Assembly (NCBI RefSeq): GCF_900143005.1
Contig: NZ_FRCS01000010.1
Coordinates: 62,001-126,000 of the forward strand
Direction: 5' to 3'
Length of the DNA: 64,000 nt
Source of the DNA: Cryptosporangium aurantiacum
GTDB lineage: Bacteria > Actinomycetota > Actinomycetes > Mycobacteriales > Cryptosporangiaceae
The notes under the pieces are model-generated. The model was not told the DNA's origin. It was given only the letters and a program-made list of their open reading frames with translations, and searched no databases. This document shows, piece after piece, positions 1-8,443 of this stretch; position 1 is the stretch's first letter, and each line of letters begins with the position of its first letter. The position numbers and the translations under genes are program-made.

Positions 1-25
1 TACGAGAGCCGTGGCGGCTCTCGTA
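1..25 (-). terminator. Hairpin downstream of the SDR gene
   Basis: TACGAGAGCC, a 5-base loop, then GGCTCTCGTA form a perfect 10-bp stem that fills the first 25 bases. It sits 6 bases past the stop of the minus-strand SDR gene, so it is a likely terminator for that gene. It may also serve a convergent gene lying outside the window. There is no long T run, which is usual in high-GC actinobacteria. Confidence 0.7.
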
Positions 26-31
26 CCTGCT

Positions 32-772
32 TCACCAGGGAATAACCTCCCGGTCCTGCCAGAGCAGGCCGGTCGGTGCGGGGGAGCCGTCGGGCTGGGC
101 TGCCGGGCGGGTGCACAGCCAGAGCACGGTGTCGGCACCCTCGGCCGCTGAGCGTGGTGCGTTCGGTCCGCCGAGGTCGGTCCGGCAGCGTCCCGGCGCG
201 ACCGCATCGACGAACAACCCACGCCGTCCGAGGCCAGTTTCGTAGGCGAAGTTGCGCGTCAGTGCGTTCAGGCCCGCCTTGGCGACCCGGTACGGTGCGA
301 CGCCGCCGGTGGTGCCCGGCCCGGTCATCCGCCCCTCGTCGGCGGAGATGTTGACGACCCGGCCGGAGCGGCGGGCCATCATCGCCGGCGCGAACGCCTG
401 GATCAGCAGGAACGGCGCGTCCAGGTTGACCGCGGAGACCGAACGCCACTCGCTGTACGTCGCCTTCAGCGTTTTCGACGTGCGGTTGCCGACGATCCCG
501 GCGCCGTTGACGAGGATTTCGACCTCGCCCAGCGCGTCGATCTTCTCGGGCAGACGGGTCACCAGGCCGGGCTGGCTCAGGTCGCACGGCGCTGCGACGG
601 CGTCCGTTCCGTCCGCGCGTAGTTTGTAAACCGCCTCGTCGAGGCGTTCCGGATTACGGGCGACGCAGACGACGGTCGCGCCGGCCTTACCCAGCCCCGC
701 GGCGACTTCGTACCCGATACCCCGGCTCGCGCCGGTGACCAGCGCGATCTTCCCGTCAAGAGTCCGCTCCAC
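32..772 (-). CDS. SDR family oxidoreductase
   Basis: This is a 246-residue classical short-chain dehydrogenase/reductase, a cytosolic NAD(P)-dependent oxidoreductase of unknown substrate. The cofactor motif TGASRGIG lies near residue 13, the NNAG-type motif reads NGAG, and the catalytic YxxxK is seen in APYRVAKAG with the usual helix after it. I chose the GTG at 772 over an ATG at 808 because GGAAGG lies 8 bases upstream of the GTG, and the SDR fold begins right after it (VERTLDGKIALVTG). The extra 12 residues from the ATG have no counterpart in the fold. The gene stands alone, divergent from the next gene. The family call is firm; the substrate is unknown. Confidence 0.88.
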   Translation of the reverse strand: MERTLDGKIALVTGASRGIGYEVAAGLGKAGATVVCVARNPERLDEAVYKLRADGTDAVAAPCDLSQPGLVTRLPEKIDALGEVEILVNGAGIVGNRTSKTLKATYSEWRSVSAVNLDAPFLLIQAFAPAMMARRSGRVVNISADEGRMTGPGTTGGVAPYRVAKAGLNALTRNFAYETGLGRRGLFVDAVAPGRCRTDLGGPNAPRSAAEGADTVLWLCTRPAAQPDGSPAPTGLLWQDREVIPW

Positions 773-882
773 GCGTCCAGCCTTCCGAATGAGCGGCCGG
801 GGCGCCAAGTCCGACCCGCGTCCGGCAAGTGAATGCCCGTCGTCGAAATGCAGAAACAGACAAAACGCGGAACGATCGCTGT

Positions 883-2397
883 ATGCGCATACTCGTGACG
901 GGCGCGACCGGCTACATCGGCGGACGGCTGGTGCCGAGGTTGCTCGAGCAGGGGCACCACGTCCGCTGCCTGGCCCGGACGCCCGCGAAGCTCCGGGACG
1001 TGCCCTGGGCGTCCGGGATCGAGATCGCCGAGGGCGACGTCACCGACCCGGACGCCGTTCGCGCGGCGGTCGACGGCGTCGACGTCGTGTATTACCTGGT
1101 GCACAGCCTCGGGACCCGCGGGTTCGACGACCTCGACCGACGCGCAGCGGAGACCGTCGCGCAGGCGGCCGCGGACGCGGGCGTCCGACGCATCGTGTAC
1201 CTCGGCGGGCTCTACCCGGCGGTGCCGCGGGCAGAGTTGTCGCCGCACCTGCGGTCCCGCGCCGAGGTGGGGCAGATCCTGCTGGACTCCCCGGTGCCGA
1301 CCGTGGTGCTGCAGGCGGCGGTGATCATCGGATCGGGCTCGGCGTCGTTCGAGATGCTGCGGTACCTCACCGAACGGTTGCCGGCGATGGTGACGCCGCG
1401 CTGGGTGCGTAACCGGATCCAGCCGATCGCGGTTCGGGACGTGTTGCGTTACCTGGTGGCCTGCGCCGATCTGCCGGGCGACGTCAACCGTGCCTTTGAC
1501 ATCGGCGGGCCGGACGTCCTGACGTACGCGGACATGATGCAGCGCTACGCGCGCGTCGCCGGGCTGCCGCGGCGGGTGATCGTGCCGGTCGGCGTCCTGT
1601 CGCCGAAGCTGTCGGCGCAGTGGGTGAACGTCGTGACGCCGGTGCCGCGGGGGATCGCGATTCCGTTGGTGCAGTCTCTGGTGCACGAGGTGGTGTGCGC
1701 CGAGCACGACATCGCCGAGTACGTGCCGGACCCGCCGAGCGGCCTGACCCCGTATGACCACGCGGTCGAGCTGGCGTTGCGGCGGATCCGCGAGGGCGCC
1801 GTGGAGACGACGTGGGCCTGGGCGTCGACGCCGGGCGCACCGAGCGATCCGCTGCCCAGCGACCCGCAGTGGTCGGGCGGTACGGCGTATACGGACGTGC
1901 GGGAGCGGGTGGCCGCCGCGTCACCGTCGACGCTCTGGCAGGTCGTGGCCGGGATCGGCGGCGAGAACGGCTGGTACTCGTTCCCGCTGGCCTGGTCGGT
2001 GCGCGGCTGGCTGGATCGGCTGGTCGGGGGCGCGGGCCTGCGGCGGGGCCGACGTGATCGGGCCGCGATCTACGTCGGTGAGGCGCTCGACTGGTGGCGG
2101 GTCGAGGAGATCGAGCCTGGTCATCTGCTGCGGTTGCGGGCCGAGATGCGGGTGCCCGGCCGGGCCTGGCTGGAGCTGACCGTCGCGCCGGATCCGGCCG
2201 GTTCGCGGTATCGGCAGCGCGCGGTGTTCCTGCCCCGTGGCCTGGCGGGGCACGCGTACTGGCTGGGGATCTTGCCGTTCCACGGCGTTGTTTTCGGAGG
2301 AATGGTCCGGAATATTACGCGGGCGGCGGAACGGGCGGAGGCCGGGCGCCCGATGGTCACGCCGACCGGGCTTCCGTTGCAGACACCGCTTCGCTGA
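883..2397 (+). CDS. NAD(P)-binding SDR with DUF2867-like C-terminal domain
   Basis: This 504-residue protein has an atypical SDR Rossmann domain at its N-terminus (MRILVTGATGYIGGRL, a TGxxGxxG cofactor motif) of about 300 residues. A C-terminal domain of about 180 residues follows, resembling the DUF2867 (START-like) domain often fused to such Rossmann domains in actinobacteria. The substrate is unknown. The open frame extends 18 codons upstream, but the Rossmann strand begins exactly at the ATG at 883. No Shine-Dalgarno is visible there; AACGAT sits 6 bases before the ATG, so the mRNA may be leaderless. The domain call rests on overall sequence character, not on a search. Confidence 0.8.
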   Translation: MRILVTGATGYIGGRLVPRLLEQGHHVRCLARTPAKLRDVPWASGIEIAEGDVTDPDAVRAAVDGVDVVYYLVHSLGTRGFDDLDRRAAETVAQAAADAGVRRIVYLGGLYPAVPRAELSPHLRSRAEVGQILLDSPVPTVVLQAAVIIGSGSASFEMLRYLTERLPAMVTPRWVRNRIQPIAVRDVLRYLVACADLPGDVNRAFDIGGPDVLTYADMMQRYARVAGLPRRVIVPVGVLSPKLSAQWVNVVTPVPRGIAIPLVQSLVHEVVCAEHDIAEYVPDPPSGLTPYDHAVELALRRIREGAVETTWAWASTPGAPSDPLPSDPQWSGGTAYTDVRERVAAASPSTLWQVVAGIGGENGWYSFPLAWSVRGWLDRLVGGAGLRRGRRDRAAIYVGEALDWWRVEEIEPGHLLRLRAEMRVPGRAWLELTVAPDPAGSRYRQRAVFLPRGLAGHAYWLGILPFHGVVFGGMVRNITRAAERAEAGRPMVTPTGLPLQTPLR

Positions 2398-2438
2398 GTT
2401 CAACCCAAGAATCTGCTGAGCTGCGACGGCACAAAGTA

Positions 2439-2454
2439 GGTACGTGCAAGTACC
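2439..2454. promoter_or_regulatory. Candidate MarR autoregulatory dyad
   Basis: GGTAC-GTGCAA-GTACC is a 5-bp inverted repeat with a 6-base spacer. It lies in the 92-base gap before the MarR gene, about 35 bases upstream of its start. Position and symmetry fit an autoregulatory operator. The dyad is short, so this is tentative. Confidence 0.35.
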
Positions 2455-2489
2455 CTGCTCGGAATGGTGTGGCCGACGGAGGAGCGCCG

Positions 2490-2921
2490 GTGAGCGAGCA
2501 GGACCACGACCGAGTAGAACGTGAGCTGTCGCTGCTCATCCGACAGGCACGGACGCTGATGGTCACCAGCGCTTCGAAGGTCCACACCGGGCTGGAGCTC
2601 AGCGCTTACGCCACGCTGCGGCTGCTCGACACCGAGGGTCCCCTGCGGGCGTCGACGATCGGCGAGCGGTTCGCGCTCGACAAGTCGACGGTCAGCCGCC
2701 AGCTCAGCCGGCTCATCGACTGGGGCCTGGTCGAGCGGACGCCGGACCCGTCGGACGGTCGCGCGCACCTGGTCGCGATCACACCGACCGGCCACGAGCG
2801 GCTGATGGGCGTCAGCCAGGAGCGGAAGCAGGAAGTGCGCCGCATGCTCGAACGCTGGGACGAGAAGGACGTCGCCGAATTCGGCCGTTTGCTAGAACAA
2901 TTCAACCGCACCACCTCCTAG
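2490..2921 (+). CDS. MarR family transcriptional regulator
   Basis: This 143-residue winged-helix regulator has the MarR layout: an N-terminal dimerisation helix, the helix-turn-helix around GERFALDKSTVSRQLSRL (about residues 62-79), and a wing carrying the D-x-R signature in PDPSDGRAHLVAITPTG. MarR proteins are dimeric cytosolic repressors or activators often responsive to small aromatic ligands; the ligand here is unknown. The GTG start at 2490 is chosen because GGAGGAG lies 5 bases upstream. The frame is open much further upstream, but that part overlaps the preceding gene and is not protein-like. A dyad before the gene may be its own operator. Confidence 0.88.
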   Translation: MSEQDHDRVERELSLLIRQARTLMVTSASKVHTGLELSAYATLRLLDTEGPLRASTIGERFALDKSTVSRQLSRLIDWGLVERTPDPSDGRAHLVAITPTGHERLMGVSQERKQEVRRMLERWDEKDVAEFGRLLEQFNRTTS

Positions 2922-2925
2922 GGCG

Positions 2926-3025
2926 GCCCGCCCAGAACGACGCTGACGGCCGCGCGCAAGGCCTTGAGACCACAGCAAGGTCGAGGCGGCCTTGCGCGCG
3001 GACGCCAGCCCCGCTCTGGGCGGGC
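2926..3025. repeat. Long two-part inverted repeat (extended hairpin)
   Basis: Between the MarR gene and the next gene lies a large near-palindrome. The outer arms GCCCGCCCAGA (2926-2936) and TCTGGGCGGGC (3015-3025) match 11 of 11. The inner arms CCGCGCGCAAGGCC (2950-2963) and GGCCTTGCGCGCGG (2988-3001) match 14 of 14. The 13 bases between arms are partly complementary. A transcript would fold into a rod of about 38 bp with a loop of about 24 bases. It could end MarR transcription, but it is far larger than the other terminators here and has no T tract. A structured RNA or mobile repeat remnant is possible. Confidence 0.7.
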
Positions 3026-3062
3026 TCCACGTCAGAACTCTTCAACCTTGGGGAATAGTGAT

Positions 3063-3082
3063 GTCAGGTAAGTACGCCTGAC
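3063..3082. promoter_or_regulatory. Small dyad before the pRiA4b ORF-3-like gene
   Basis: GTCAGG, 8 bases, then CCTGAC form a 6-bp inverted repeat ending just before the Shine-Dalgarno GAGGAG (3083-3088) of the gene at 3094. It could be an operator or a short 5' leader hairpin. Confidence 0.3.
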
Positions 3083-3093
3083 GAGGAGAGACG

Positions 3094-3612
3094 GTGCGAC
3101 GCAGAAATTGGTTGGCGATCCAGGTTGAGCTGATCGCCGGCCACGGCCAGCCACTCTGGCCAAGACCGGGGCGGCTGTTCGCGGTGGCTCGCTCGCACAC
3201 GTTCGCGGAGTTCGGCGTGGCCGTCGACCAGGCGCTGGCGCGCTGGGACGTGCCGCAGCCGGCCGAGTTCATCCTGGCGGACGGCGTCCGGATCGGGCGG
3301 GACAAGGACACCGAGGACAGCACGCTGGCGAAGATCGGTGAGCTGAACCAGGGCGACCGATTCGCCTACGTGTTCGACCCGGAAGCGCGGTGGGAGCACC
3401 TCTGCACGGTCGTCGAGCGTCCGTTCGACCCGCGGAAGACGCGGCTCCGCGGTACCCCTGAGCTGCCGACGCCGTACTGGGGGTGGGGCTCGCTGCCCGA
3501 CCAGCACGGCATGCGGTGGCCGAAGGACGACGGTTCCAAAGCGGGACCGCGCCAGCCCGCCCAGCCCTACGACGACCTTCCTCCGCTCCTGCCGGGCTGG
3601 GGCTCCGCGTAG
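3094..3612 (+). CDS. Plasmid pRiA4b ORF-3-like family protein
   Basis: This 172-residue protein resembles the pRiA4b ORF-3/MM3350-like family, found on plasmids, next to transposons and on chromosomes, with no settled function. Suggestive parts are the N-terminal strand RNWLAIQVELI, the region around FAEFGVAVDQALARWD, and the block GELNQGDRFAYVFDPEARWEH that matches the family's conserved strand-turn region. The tail from about residue 130 is proline- and glycine-rich and probably disordered. The GTG start has GAGGAG 5 bases upstream. There is no signal peptide or membrane segment. It is convergent with the next gene with only 7 bases between stops. The family call is moderate; no function is proposed. 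Confidence 0.7.
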   Translation: MRRRNWLAIQVELIAGHGQPLWPRPGRLFAVARSHTFAEFGVAVDQALARWDVPQPAEFILADGVRIGRDKDTEDSTLAKIGELNQGDRFAYVFDPEARWEHLCTVVERPFDPRKTRLRGTPELPTPYWGWGSLPDQHGMRWPKDDGSKAGPRQPAQPYDDLPPLLPGWGSA

Positions 3613-3619
3613 TGCTGGA

Positions 3620-4180
3620 TCAGGCGTACGGGTTGGTCATCAGCCGCCGCTTGTGGGACGAGCGGCGCAGGCCCGTGACCAGCGCGATGATGCCGCCGAC
3701 GACGATGCCGAAGCAGGGCAGACCCACCAGGGCCGCGATGCCGCCACCGAGGCCACCCGCGAACTGGCCGATCTCCGGCTCCTCGCCGATCGCGAACGTC
3801 GTGGCGTCGGAGTCGATCGTGTAGGTCCCGCTGGTGTCGACGGTCAGGGTCCGAAGGTGCGTCCACTGCTGCCCGTCGCGGGTGAACGAGAACGTGGCCC
3901 CCGGATTCTTCACCTGGATGCGCTCGTCGAACTGGGTGTTCCACCCGCCGGCGCCTTCCGGGACGTAGAACGCGTACGAGCGGCCGGCGTCGAGCTGTAC
4001 CTGGTTCACCTGGTTGCCGGTGAACGTCTGCTCGAAATCGGGGATGGACTTGGTCGCCGTGACGATGCCGACGACAAAGCCGCCGATCCCGATCGCGGTG
4101 AACAGCACGGCGATGAACACCGCGACCCCGTACCAGCGGCGGCGCGGACGGAGCGTGCTGGAGTCGATCGGCTGTGCCAT
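3620..4180 (-). CDS. Two-TM membrane protein, paralogue A
   Basis: This 186-residue membrane protein has a basic N-terminus, a first membrane helix at about residues 18-40, an extracytoplasmic domain of roughly 90 residues, a second helix at about 140-168, and a basic tail (RRSSHKRR). The extracytoplasmic part is beta-rich (SYAFYVPEG, TYTIDSDATTFAIGE). Start is supported by AAGGAG about 7 bases upstream. It lies 24 bases downstream of a paralogue of the same length and topology with matching landmarks (RPRRRWY, IPDF, FAIGE), so the two arose by tandem duplication and are probably co-transcribed. I do not recognise a named family. Confidence 0.8.
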   Translation of the reverse strand: MAQPIDSSTLRPRRRWYGVAVFIAVLFTAIGIGGFVVGIVTATKSIPDFEQTFTGNQVNQVQLDAGRSYAFYVPEGAGGWNTQFDERIQVKNPGATFSFTRDGQQWTHLRTLTVDTSGTYTIDSDATTFAIGEEPEIGQFAGGLGGGIAALVGLPCFGIVVGGIIALVTGLRRSSHKRRLMTNPYA

Positions 4181-4204
4181 GGGAAGCTCCTTCAGCTCGG
4201 GAGG

Positions 4205-4762
4205 TCAGTAGCTCCTGCGCAGCAGCTGCGTCCGGTGGCTGGATCGGCGCGAAGCTACCACCGCCACGATGACGATCGCGGCCGGAATCCCGAGGCACGG
4301 TAGCGTTGCGACCACAAGGAACAGCCCGGCGAGCGGGCCGTGCCAACTGGAGGCCGGCGGGGTCTCGCCGATCGCGAAGCTCGCCGCGTCACAGGTGACC
4401 TGATAGAGCCCATCGGACGCCACGGAGAGCTCGAACGTCTCCTTCCACGTCTCGTCCTCGCGCAGGAACGTGTAGGTCTCGGCAGGCAGGGATGCCGTGA
4501 CGCCCGGCCCGAACGTGCATCGGGTCGGGGTGCCTTCGAGGACGTAGATGGCGTAACCCCGGTCGGCCGAGAACGGCACGTCGAGCTGCTTGCCGTTGCC
4601 GAACAGGACGTTGTCGAAGTCGGGGACCGTTTGATCGGTGGTGAGGCCGGCGGCGATGAATCCGCCGAACGCGCAGAACAACGAGAGTGCGGCGGTTGCG
4701 GCGGCGACGGCGTACCAGTGTCGCCGCGGTCGTAGGCGGCTCGGGTGGATCGGGTGGGCCAC
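4205..4762 (-). CDS. Two-TM membrane protein, paralogue B
   Basis: This 185-residue protein is the tandem paralogue of the downstream gene, with the same topology: basic RPRRHWY start, helix at about 17-40, extracytoplasmic beta-rich domain, helix at about 143-168, basic tail. It differs by a pair of extracytoplasmic cysteines (RCTFG and VTCDA) absent from its partner, which could form a disulfide. The conserved VPDF, GYAIYVLEG and FAIGE positions mark common ancestry. It is divergent from clpB, so its promoter shares the 160-base gap that carries the HAIR operator; heat or thiol-stress control of this pair is possible but only inferred. Function unknown. Confidence 0.8.
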   Translation of the reverse strand: MAHPIHPSRLRPRRHWYAVAAATAALSLFCAFGGFIAAGLTTDQTVPDFDNVLFGNGKQLDVPFSADRGYAIYVLEGTPTRCTFGPGVTASLPAETYTFLREDETWKETFELSVASDGLYQVTCDAASFAIGETPPASSWHGPLAGLFLVVATLPCLGIPAAIVIVAVVASRRSSHRTQLLRRSY

Positions 4763-4830
4763 GCTGTGAATGGTGGCGCGGCGTCGAGCGTCCCCGGAAT
4801 GCCTTCGGCAGGTACCCGACGGAGAGGGTT

Positions 4831-4859
4831 CAAACTTGAGTGGAATACACTCAAGTTTG
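4831..4859. promoter_or_regulatory. HAIR operator (HspR site) of clpB
   Basis: CTTGAGT (4835-4841), seven bases, then ACTCAAG (4849-4855) is an exact match to the HspR-associated inverted repeat CTTGAGT-N7-ACTCAAG. Symmetry continues outward, so the arms are 11 bp each (CAAACTTGAGT and ACTCAAGTTTG). It lies 63 bases upstream of the clpB start. HspR repressing clpB and dnaK operons through HAIR sites is established in Streptomyces and Mycobacterium; its action here is inferred from the exact site. Confidence 0.92.
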
Positions 4860-4867
4860 TTGAAGTT
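4842..4867 (+). promoter_or_regulatory. Possible SigH/SigR-type promoter inside the HAIR operator
   Basis: GGAAT (4842-4846), 18 bases, then GTT (4865-4867) fits the GGAAT-N18/20-GTT pattern of actinobacterial SigH/SigR promoters. The -35 element lies within the 7-base HAIR spacer, so HspR binding would block it. The -10 match is only three bases, so this is suggestive. Confidence 0.4.
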
Positions 4868-4921
4868 CTTCGAAGCGATAGTCCGTGTTGGGTTCGTCTG
4901 ACGGGAGCTCCGCAGCTAGCT

Positions 4922-7522
4922 ATGAACGCTGAGATCCTTACCACCAAGAGCCGCGAGGTCCTGGCTACTGCCCTGTCCGCGGCGTCCGATGCGGGCCACG
5001 CGACGATGGAGCCCGCCCACCTGCTGGTCGCGTTGCTCGACGTCGACGGGTCGACTGCGCCCGCTCTGCTGCGTGCCGTGGGCGCGAGCCCGGAACAGGT
5101 CCGGTCGCGTGCTACCGCCGCTCTCGGCCGGTTGCCGAGGGCTTCCGGCGCCAGCGTCGCGCAGCCGCAGATCGCGCGGGCGACGCTGAACGCGATCGAA
5201 GCCGCCGAGCGCATCGCCAAGCCGCTCGGCGACGAGTTCGTCTCCACCGAGCACCTGCTCGCCGGCCTCGCGAAGGCGGGCGGCGAGGTCAGCGACTGGC
5301 TCCGCAGCGTCGGGGCCGGTGAGGACGCGCTGGTCAACGCGTTCACGACGGTCCGCGGCGGCAATCGCCGGGTGACGTCGCCCGACCCCGAGGGCACCTA
5401 CAAGGCCCTGGAGAAGTACGGCATCGACCTCACCGACCGGGCCCGCGAGGGCAAGATCGACCCGGTCATCGGCCGGGACGCCGAGATCCGGCGAGTGGTC
5501 CAGGTGCTCTCCCGGCGCACGAAGAACAACCCGGTGCTGATCGGTGAGCCCGGCGTCGGCAAGACCGCGGTGGTCGAGGGCCTGGCGCAGCGCATCGTCG
5601 CCGGTGACGTGCCCGAGTCGCTGCGGAACAAGCGGCTGATCTCGCTCGACCTGGGCGCGATGGTCGCCGGCGCGAAGTACCGCGGCGAGTTCGAGGAGCG
5701 GCTGAAGAGCGTCCTCGAGGAGATCAAGAGCTCCGACGGGCAGATCGTCACGTTCATCGACGAGCTGCACACGGTCGTCGGCGCCGGTGCGTCCGGCGAC
5801 TCGTCGATGGACGCGGGCAACATGCTCAAGCCGATGCTGGCCCGCGGTGAGTTGCGCATGGTCGGCGCGACCACGCTGGATGAGTACCGCGAGCGGATCG
5901 AGAAGGACCCCGCGCTGGAGCGACGCTTCCAGCAGGTGCTGGTGGGCGAGCCGAGCGTCGAGGACACGATCGGCATCCTGCGTGGTCTGCGCGAGCGGTA
6001 CGAGGCGCACCACCGGGTGCGCATCACCGACGCCGCGCTGGTCGCCGCCGCGACCCTGTCCGACCGCTACATCACCTCCCGCTTCCTGCCGGACAAGGCG
6101 ATCGACCTGGTCGACGAGTCGGCGTCCCGGCTGCGGATGGAGATCGACTCCCGCCCGGTCGAGATCGACGAGAAGCAGCGCGCCGTCGACCGGCTCCGGA
6201 TGGAGGAGCTGGCGCTGGAGAAGGAGTCCGACGCGGCGTCGATCGAGCGGCTGCGGCGGATCCGCCAGGACCTGGCCGACCGGCAGGAGGAGCTCGCCGA
6301 GCTCAACGCCCGCTGGGAGCAGGAGAAGGCCGGGCTGAACCGGGTCGGTGAGCTGAAGCAGAAGCTGGACGACGTCCGCGGGCAGGCCGAGCGAGCCCAG
6401 CGCGAGGGTGACCTGGCGCAGGCGTCCCAGCTGCTCTACGGACAGATCCCGGCGCTGGAGAAGGAGCTCGCCGAGGCCTCCAGCACGGCCGAGGCCACCG
6501 CGCCGATGGTCAAGGAGGAGGTCGGCGCCGGCGACATCGCCGACGTCGTCGCGCAGTGGACGGGAATCCCCGCCGGGCGGCTGCTCGAGGGTGAGACTGC
6601 CAAGCTGCTTCGGATGGAGGACGAGCTCGGGCGACGTCTGATCGGGCAGAAGGAGGCCGTGTCCGCGGTGTCGGACGCGGTGCGCCGGGCCCGGTCCGGG
6701 GTGGCCGACCCCGACCGTCCGACCGGGTCGTTCCTGTTCCTGGGACCGACCGGTGTCGGTAAGACCGAGCTCGCGAAGGCGCTGGCCGAGTTCCTGTTCG
6801 ACGACGAGCGGGCGATGGTCCGCATCGACATGAGCGAGTACGCCGAGAAGCACTCGGTGGCTCGGCTGGTCGGTGCCCCGCCCGGTTACGTCGGGTACGA
6901 GGAGGGTGGTCAGCTCACCGAGGCGATCCGGCGACGTCCGTACACGGTCGTCCTGCTGGACGAGGTGGAGAAGGCGCACCCGGACGTTTTCGACATCCTG
7001 CTGCAGGTGTTGGACGACGGACGCCTCACCGACGGCCAGGGCCGCACCGTGGACTTCCGGAACACGATCCTGGTGCTGACCTCGAACCTGGGGTCGCAGC
7101 TGATCACCGACCCGTCGCTGGACGACAAGGGCCGCAAGGACGCGGTGATGGAGGTCGTGCGGTCGCGGTTCAAGCCCGAGTTCCTCAACCGGCTCGACGA
7201 CGTGGTCGTGTTCCACGCGCTGGGCACCGAGGAGCTGACCCGGATCGTCGACATCCAGCTCGACCGGCTGGGCGCGCGGCTGGCCGACCGGCGGCTCACG
7301 CTGCAGGTCAGCGACGCGGCCCGGGAGTGGCTCGCGATCGGTGGGTTCGACCCGGTGTACGGCGCGCGGCCGCTGCGGCGGCTGGTGCAGTCGGCGATCG
7401 GCGACCAGCTGGCCCGGGCGTTGCTGGCGGGCGAGGTCGTGGACGGCGACACGGTCTACGTCGACGTGGACGCCGAACGCGACGCGCTCGTCGTGAGCGC
7501 GGAGCCGATCATCCAACTCTGA
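4922..7522 (+). CDS. clpB: ATP-dependent chaperone ClpB
   Basis: This 866-residue Hsp100 disaggregase works as a cytosolic hexamer with DnaK/DnaJ/GrpE to rescue aggregated proteins. Domains run in order: Clp N-domain (about 1-140), AAA+ module 1 with Walker A GEPGVGKT near residue 210 and Walker B TFIDELH, the coiled-coil M-domain rich in E, R and L (about 405-520), and AAA+ module 2 with Walker A GPTGVGKT near 608 and the C-terminal D2-small domain. Length is normal for ClpB. The start [13 protein letters not shown] is chosen because it aligns with the conserved ClpB N-domain; the upstream open frame runs through the HAIR operator. A perfect HAIR site upstream implies HspR control. A strong hairpin terminator follows. 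Confidence 0.97.
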   Translation: MNAEILTTKSREVLATALSAASDAGHATMEPAHLLVALLDVDGSTAPALLRAVGASPEQVRSRATAALGRLPRASGASVAQPQIARATLNAIEAAERIAKPLGDEFVSTEHLLAGLAKAGGEVSDWLRSVGAGEDALVNAFTTVRGGNRRVTSPDPEGTYKALEKYGIDLTDRAREGKIDPVIGRDAEIRRVVQVLSRRTKNNPVLIGEPGVGKTAVVEGLAQRIVAGDVPESLRNKRLISLDLGAMVAGAKYRGEFEERLKSVLEEIKSSDGQIVTFIDELHTVVGAGASGDSSMDAGNMLKPMLARGELRMVGATTLDEYRERIEKDPALERRFQQVLVGEPSVEDTIGILRGLRERYEAHHRVRITDAALVAAATLSDRYITSRFLPDKAIDLVDESASRLRMEIDSRPVEIDEKQRAVDRLRMEELALEKESDAASIERLRRIRQDLADRQEELAELNARWEQEKAGLNRVGELKQKLDDVRGQAERAQREGDLAQASQLLYGQIPALEKELAEASSTAEATAPMVKEEVGAGDIADVVAQWTGIPAGRLLEGETAKLLRMEDELGRRLIGQKEAVSAVSDAVRRARSGVADPDRPTGSFLFLGPTGVGKTELAKALAEFLFDDERAMVRIDMSEYAEKHSVARLVGAPPGYVGYEEGGQLTEAIRRRPYTVVLLDEVEKAHPDVFDILLQVLDDGRLTDGQGRTVDFRNTILVLTSNLGSQLITDPSLDDKGRKDAVMEVVRSRFKPEFLNRLDDVVVFHALGTEELTRIVDIQLDRLGARLADRRLTLQVSDAAREWLAIGGFDPVYGARPLRRLVQSAIGDQLARALLAGEVVDGDTVYVDVDAERDALVVSAEPIIQL

Positions 7523-7526
7523 CGCC

Positions 7527-7555
7527 AAGGCCCCGCCCGAATAGGGCGGGGCCTT
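7527..7555 (+). terminator. clpB terminator
   Basis: AAGGCCCCGCCC, loop GAATA, GGGCGGGGCCTT form a perfect 12-bp stem starting five bases after the clpB stop. It probably also serves the convergent aldo/keto reductase gene. Confidence 0.9.
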
Positions 7556-7606
7556 CGCGTGCGGTTCGTTAGAGACCGGTTTCGTGTCGAACCGCGGCGG
7601 CGCGGG

Positions 7607-8428
7607 TCAGAACGTCGCGGTGTCCGGGTTGGCGCCGATGCGCCCACCCGGCAGCGTGCTGATCGCCGCCACCTGGTCGTCGTTCAGCTCGAAGTCGAAG
7701 ATCTCGAAGTTCTCGCGGATCCGGCTCGGCGTCACGGACTTCGGGAACACGATGTTCCCGAGCTGGATGTGCCACCGCAGCACGACCTGGGCCGGCGTCC
7801 GCCCCACCTCGTCGGCGATCGCGGCCAGCTGCGGCTCGTCGAGCAACCCCTGGCCCTGCCCGATCGGGCTCCACGCCTCGGTCAGGATCCCGTGCTGCGC
7901 GTTGTACGCACGCAGCGCGTCCTGGTTGAAGCCCGGGTGCAGCTCGATCTGGTTCACCGCGGGCACGATGTCGGTCTCGGCCAGCAGCCGGTCGAGGTGC
8001 GACTGGTGGAAGTTCGAGACGCCGATCGCCTTGGCACGGCCCTCGGCCAGCACCTTCTCCATCGCCTGGTACGCCTGGACGTAGAGGTCCTGGTCCGGGC
8101 GCGGCCAGTGGATCAGGTACAGGTCGACGTAGTCCAGGCCGAGCCGCTTCAGGCTGGCGTCGAACGCGTCGGCCGCCCGTCCGTGGTCGGCGTTCCACAG
8201 CTTGGTCGTGACGAAGATGTCCTCGCGCGGGACGCCGGACTCGCGGATGGCCTGCCCGACACCCTCCTCGTTGCCGTAGGCGGCGGCCGTGTCGATGTGC
8301 CGGTAACCGGTCTCGAGCGCGGTGCGCACCGGCCCGACGACCTCGTCCGCGGGCACCTGCCAAACACCGAAGCCCAGCTGCGGGATGCGGACACCGTTGT
8401 TCAGCGTCAGATAAGGCACGTCACCCAT
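7607..8428 (-). CDS. Aldo/keto reductase, 2,5-diketo-D-gluconate reductase-like
   Basis: This 273-residue TIM-barrel protein is a cytosolic NADPH-dependent carbonyl reductase. The AKR catalytic tetrad is complete: Asp46 and Tyr51 (in YRHIDTAAAYGNEEG), Lys76 (VTTKLWN) and His107 (LIHWP). The later cofactor-binding signature is seen in VFPKSVTPSRIRENFEIFDFEL. Length and sequence fit the DkgA/DkgB-like AKR5 group, but the physiological substrate cannot be read. AGGAAGGA lies about 7 bases before the ATG. A perfect 16-bp palindrome lies immediately upstream of the Shine-Dalgarno, so a repressor may control the gene. It is convergent with clpB. Confidence 0.93.
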   Translation of the reverse strand: MGDVPYLTLNNGVRIPQLGFGVWQVPADEVVGPVRTALETGYRHIDTAAAYGNEEGVGQAIRESGVPREDIFVTTKLWNADHGRAADAFDASLKRLGLDYVDLYLIHWPRPDQDLYVQAYQAMEKVLAEGRAKAIGVSNFHQSHLDRLLAETDIVPAVNQIELHPGFNQDALRAYNAQHGILTEAWSPIGQGQGLLDEPQLAAIADEVGRTPAQVVLRWHIQLGNIVFPKSVTPSRIRENFEIFDFELNDDQVAAISTLPGGRIGANPDTATF

Positions 8429-8443
8429 CGTGGTCCTTCCTGT

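Noticed and set aside
577-1761. Long minus-strand open frame (394 codons) opposite the DUF2867-type gene
   Set aside because: His/Arg/Asp-rich composition with no domain; it is the reverse shadow of the clear Rossmann gene at 883-2397, as is common in high-GC DNA.
3063-3082. Dyad before 3094 considered as a DtxR/IdeR iron box
   Set aside because: Spacing and several core bases do not match the 19-bp consensus, and the gene has no iron-related role.
4916-7528. 870-codon minus-strand open frame opposite clpB
   Set aside because: It mirrors clpB almost exactly, is rich in V, D, R, H and Q, and has no recognisable motif. clpB is unambiguous on the plus strand.
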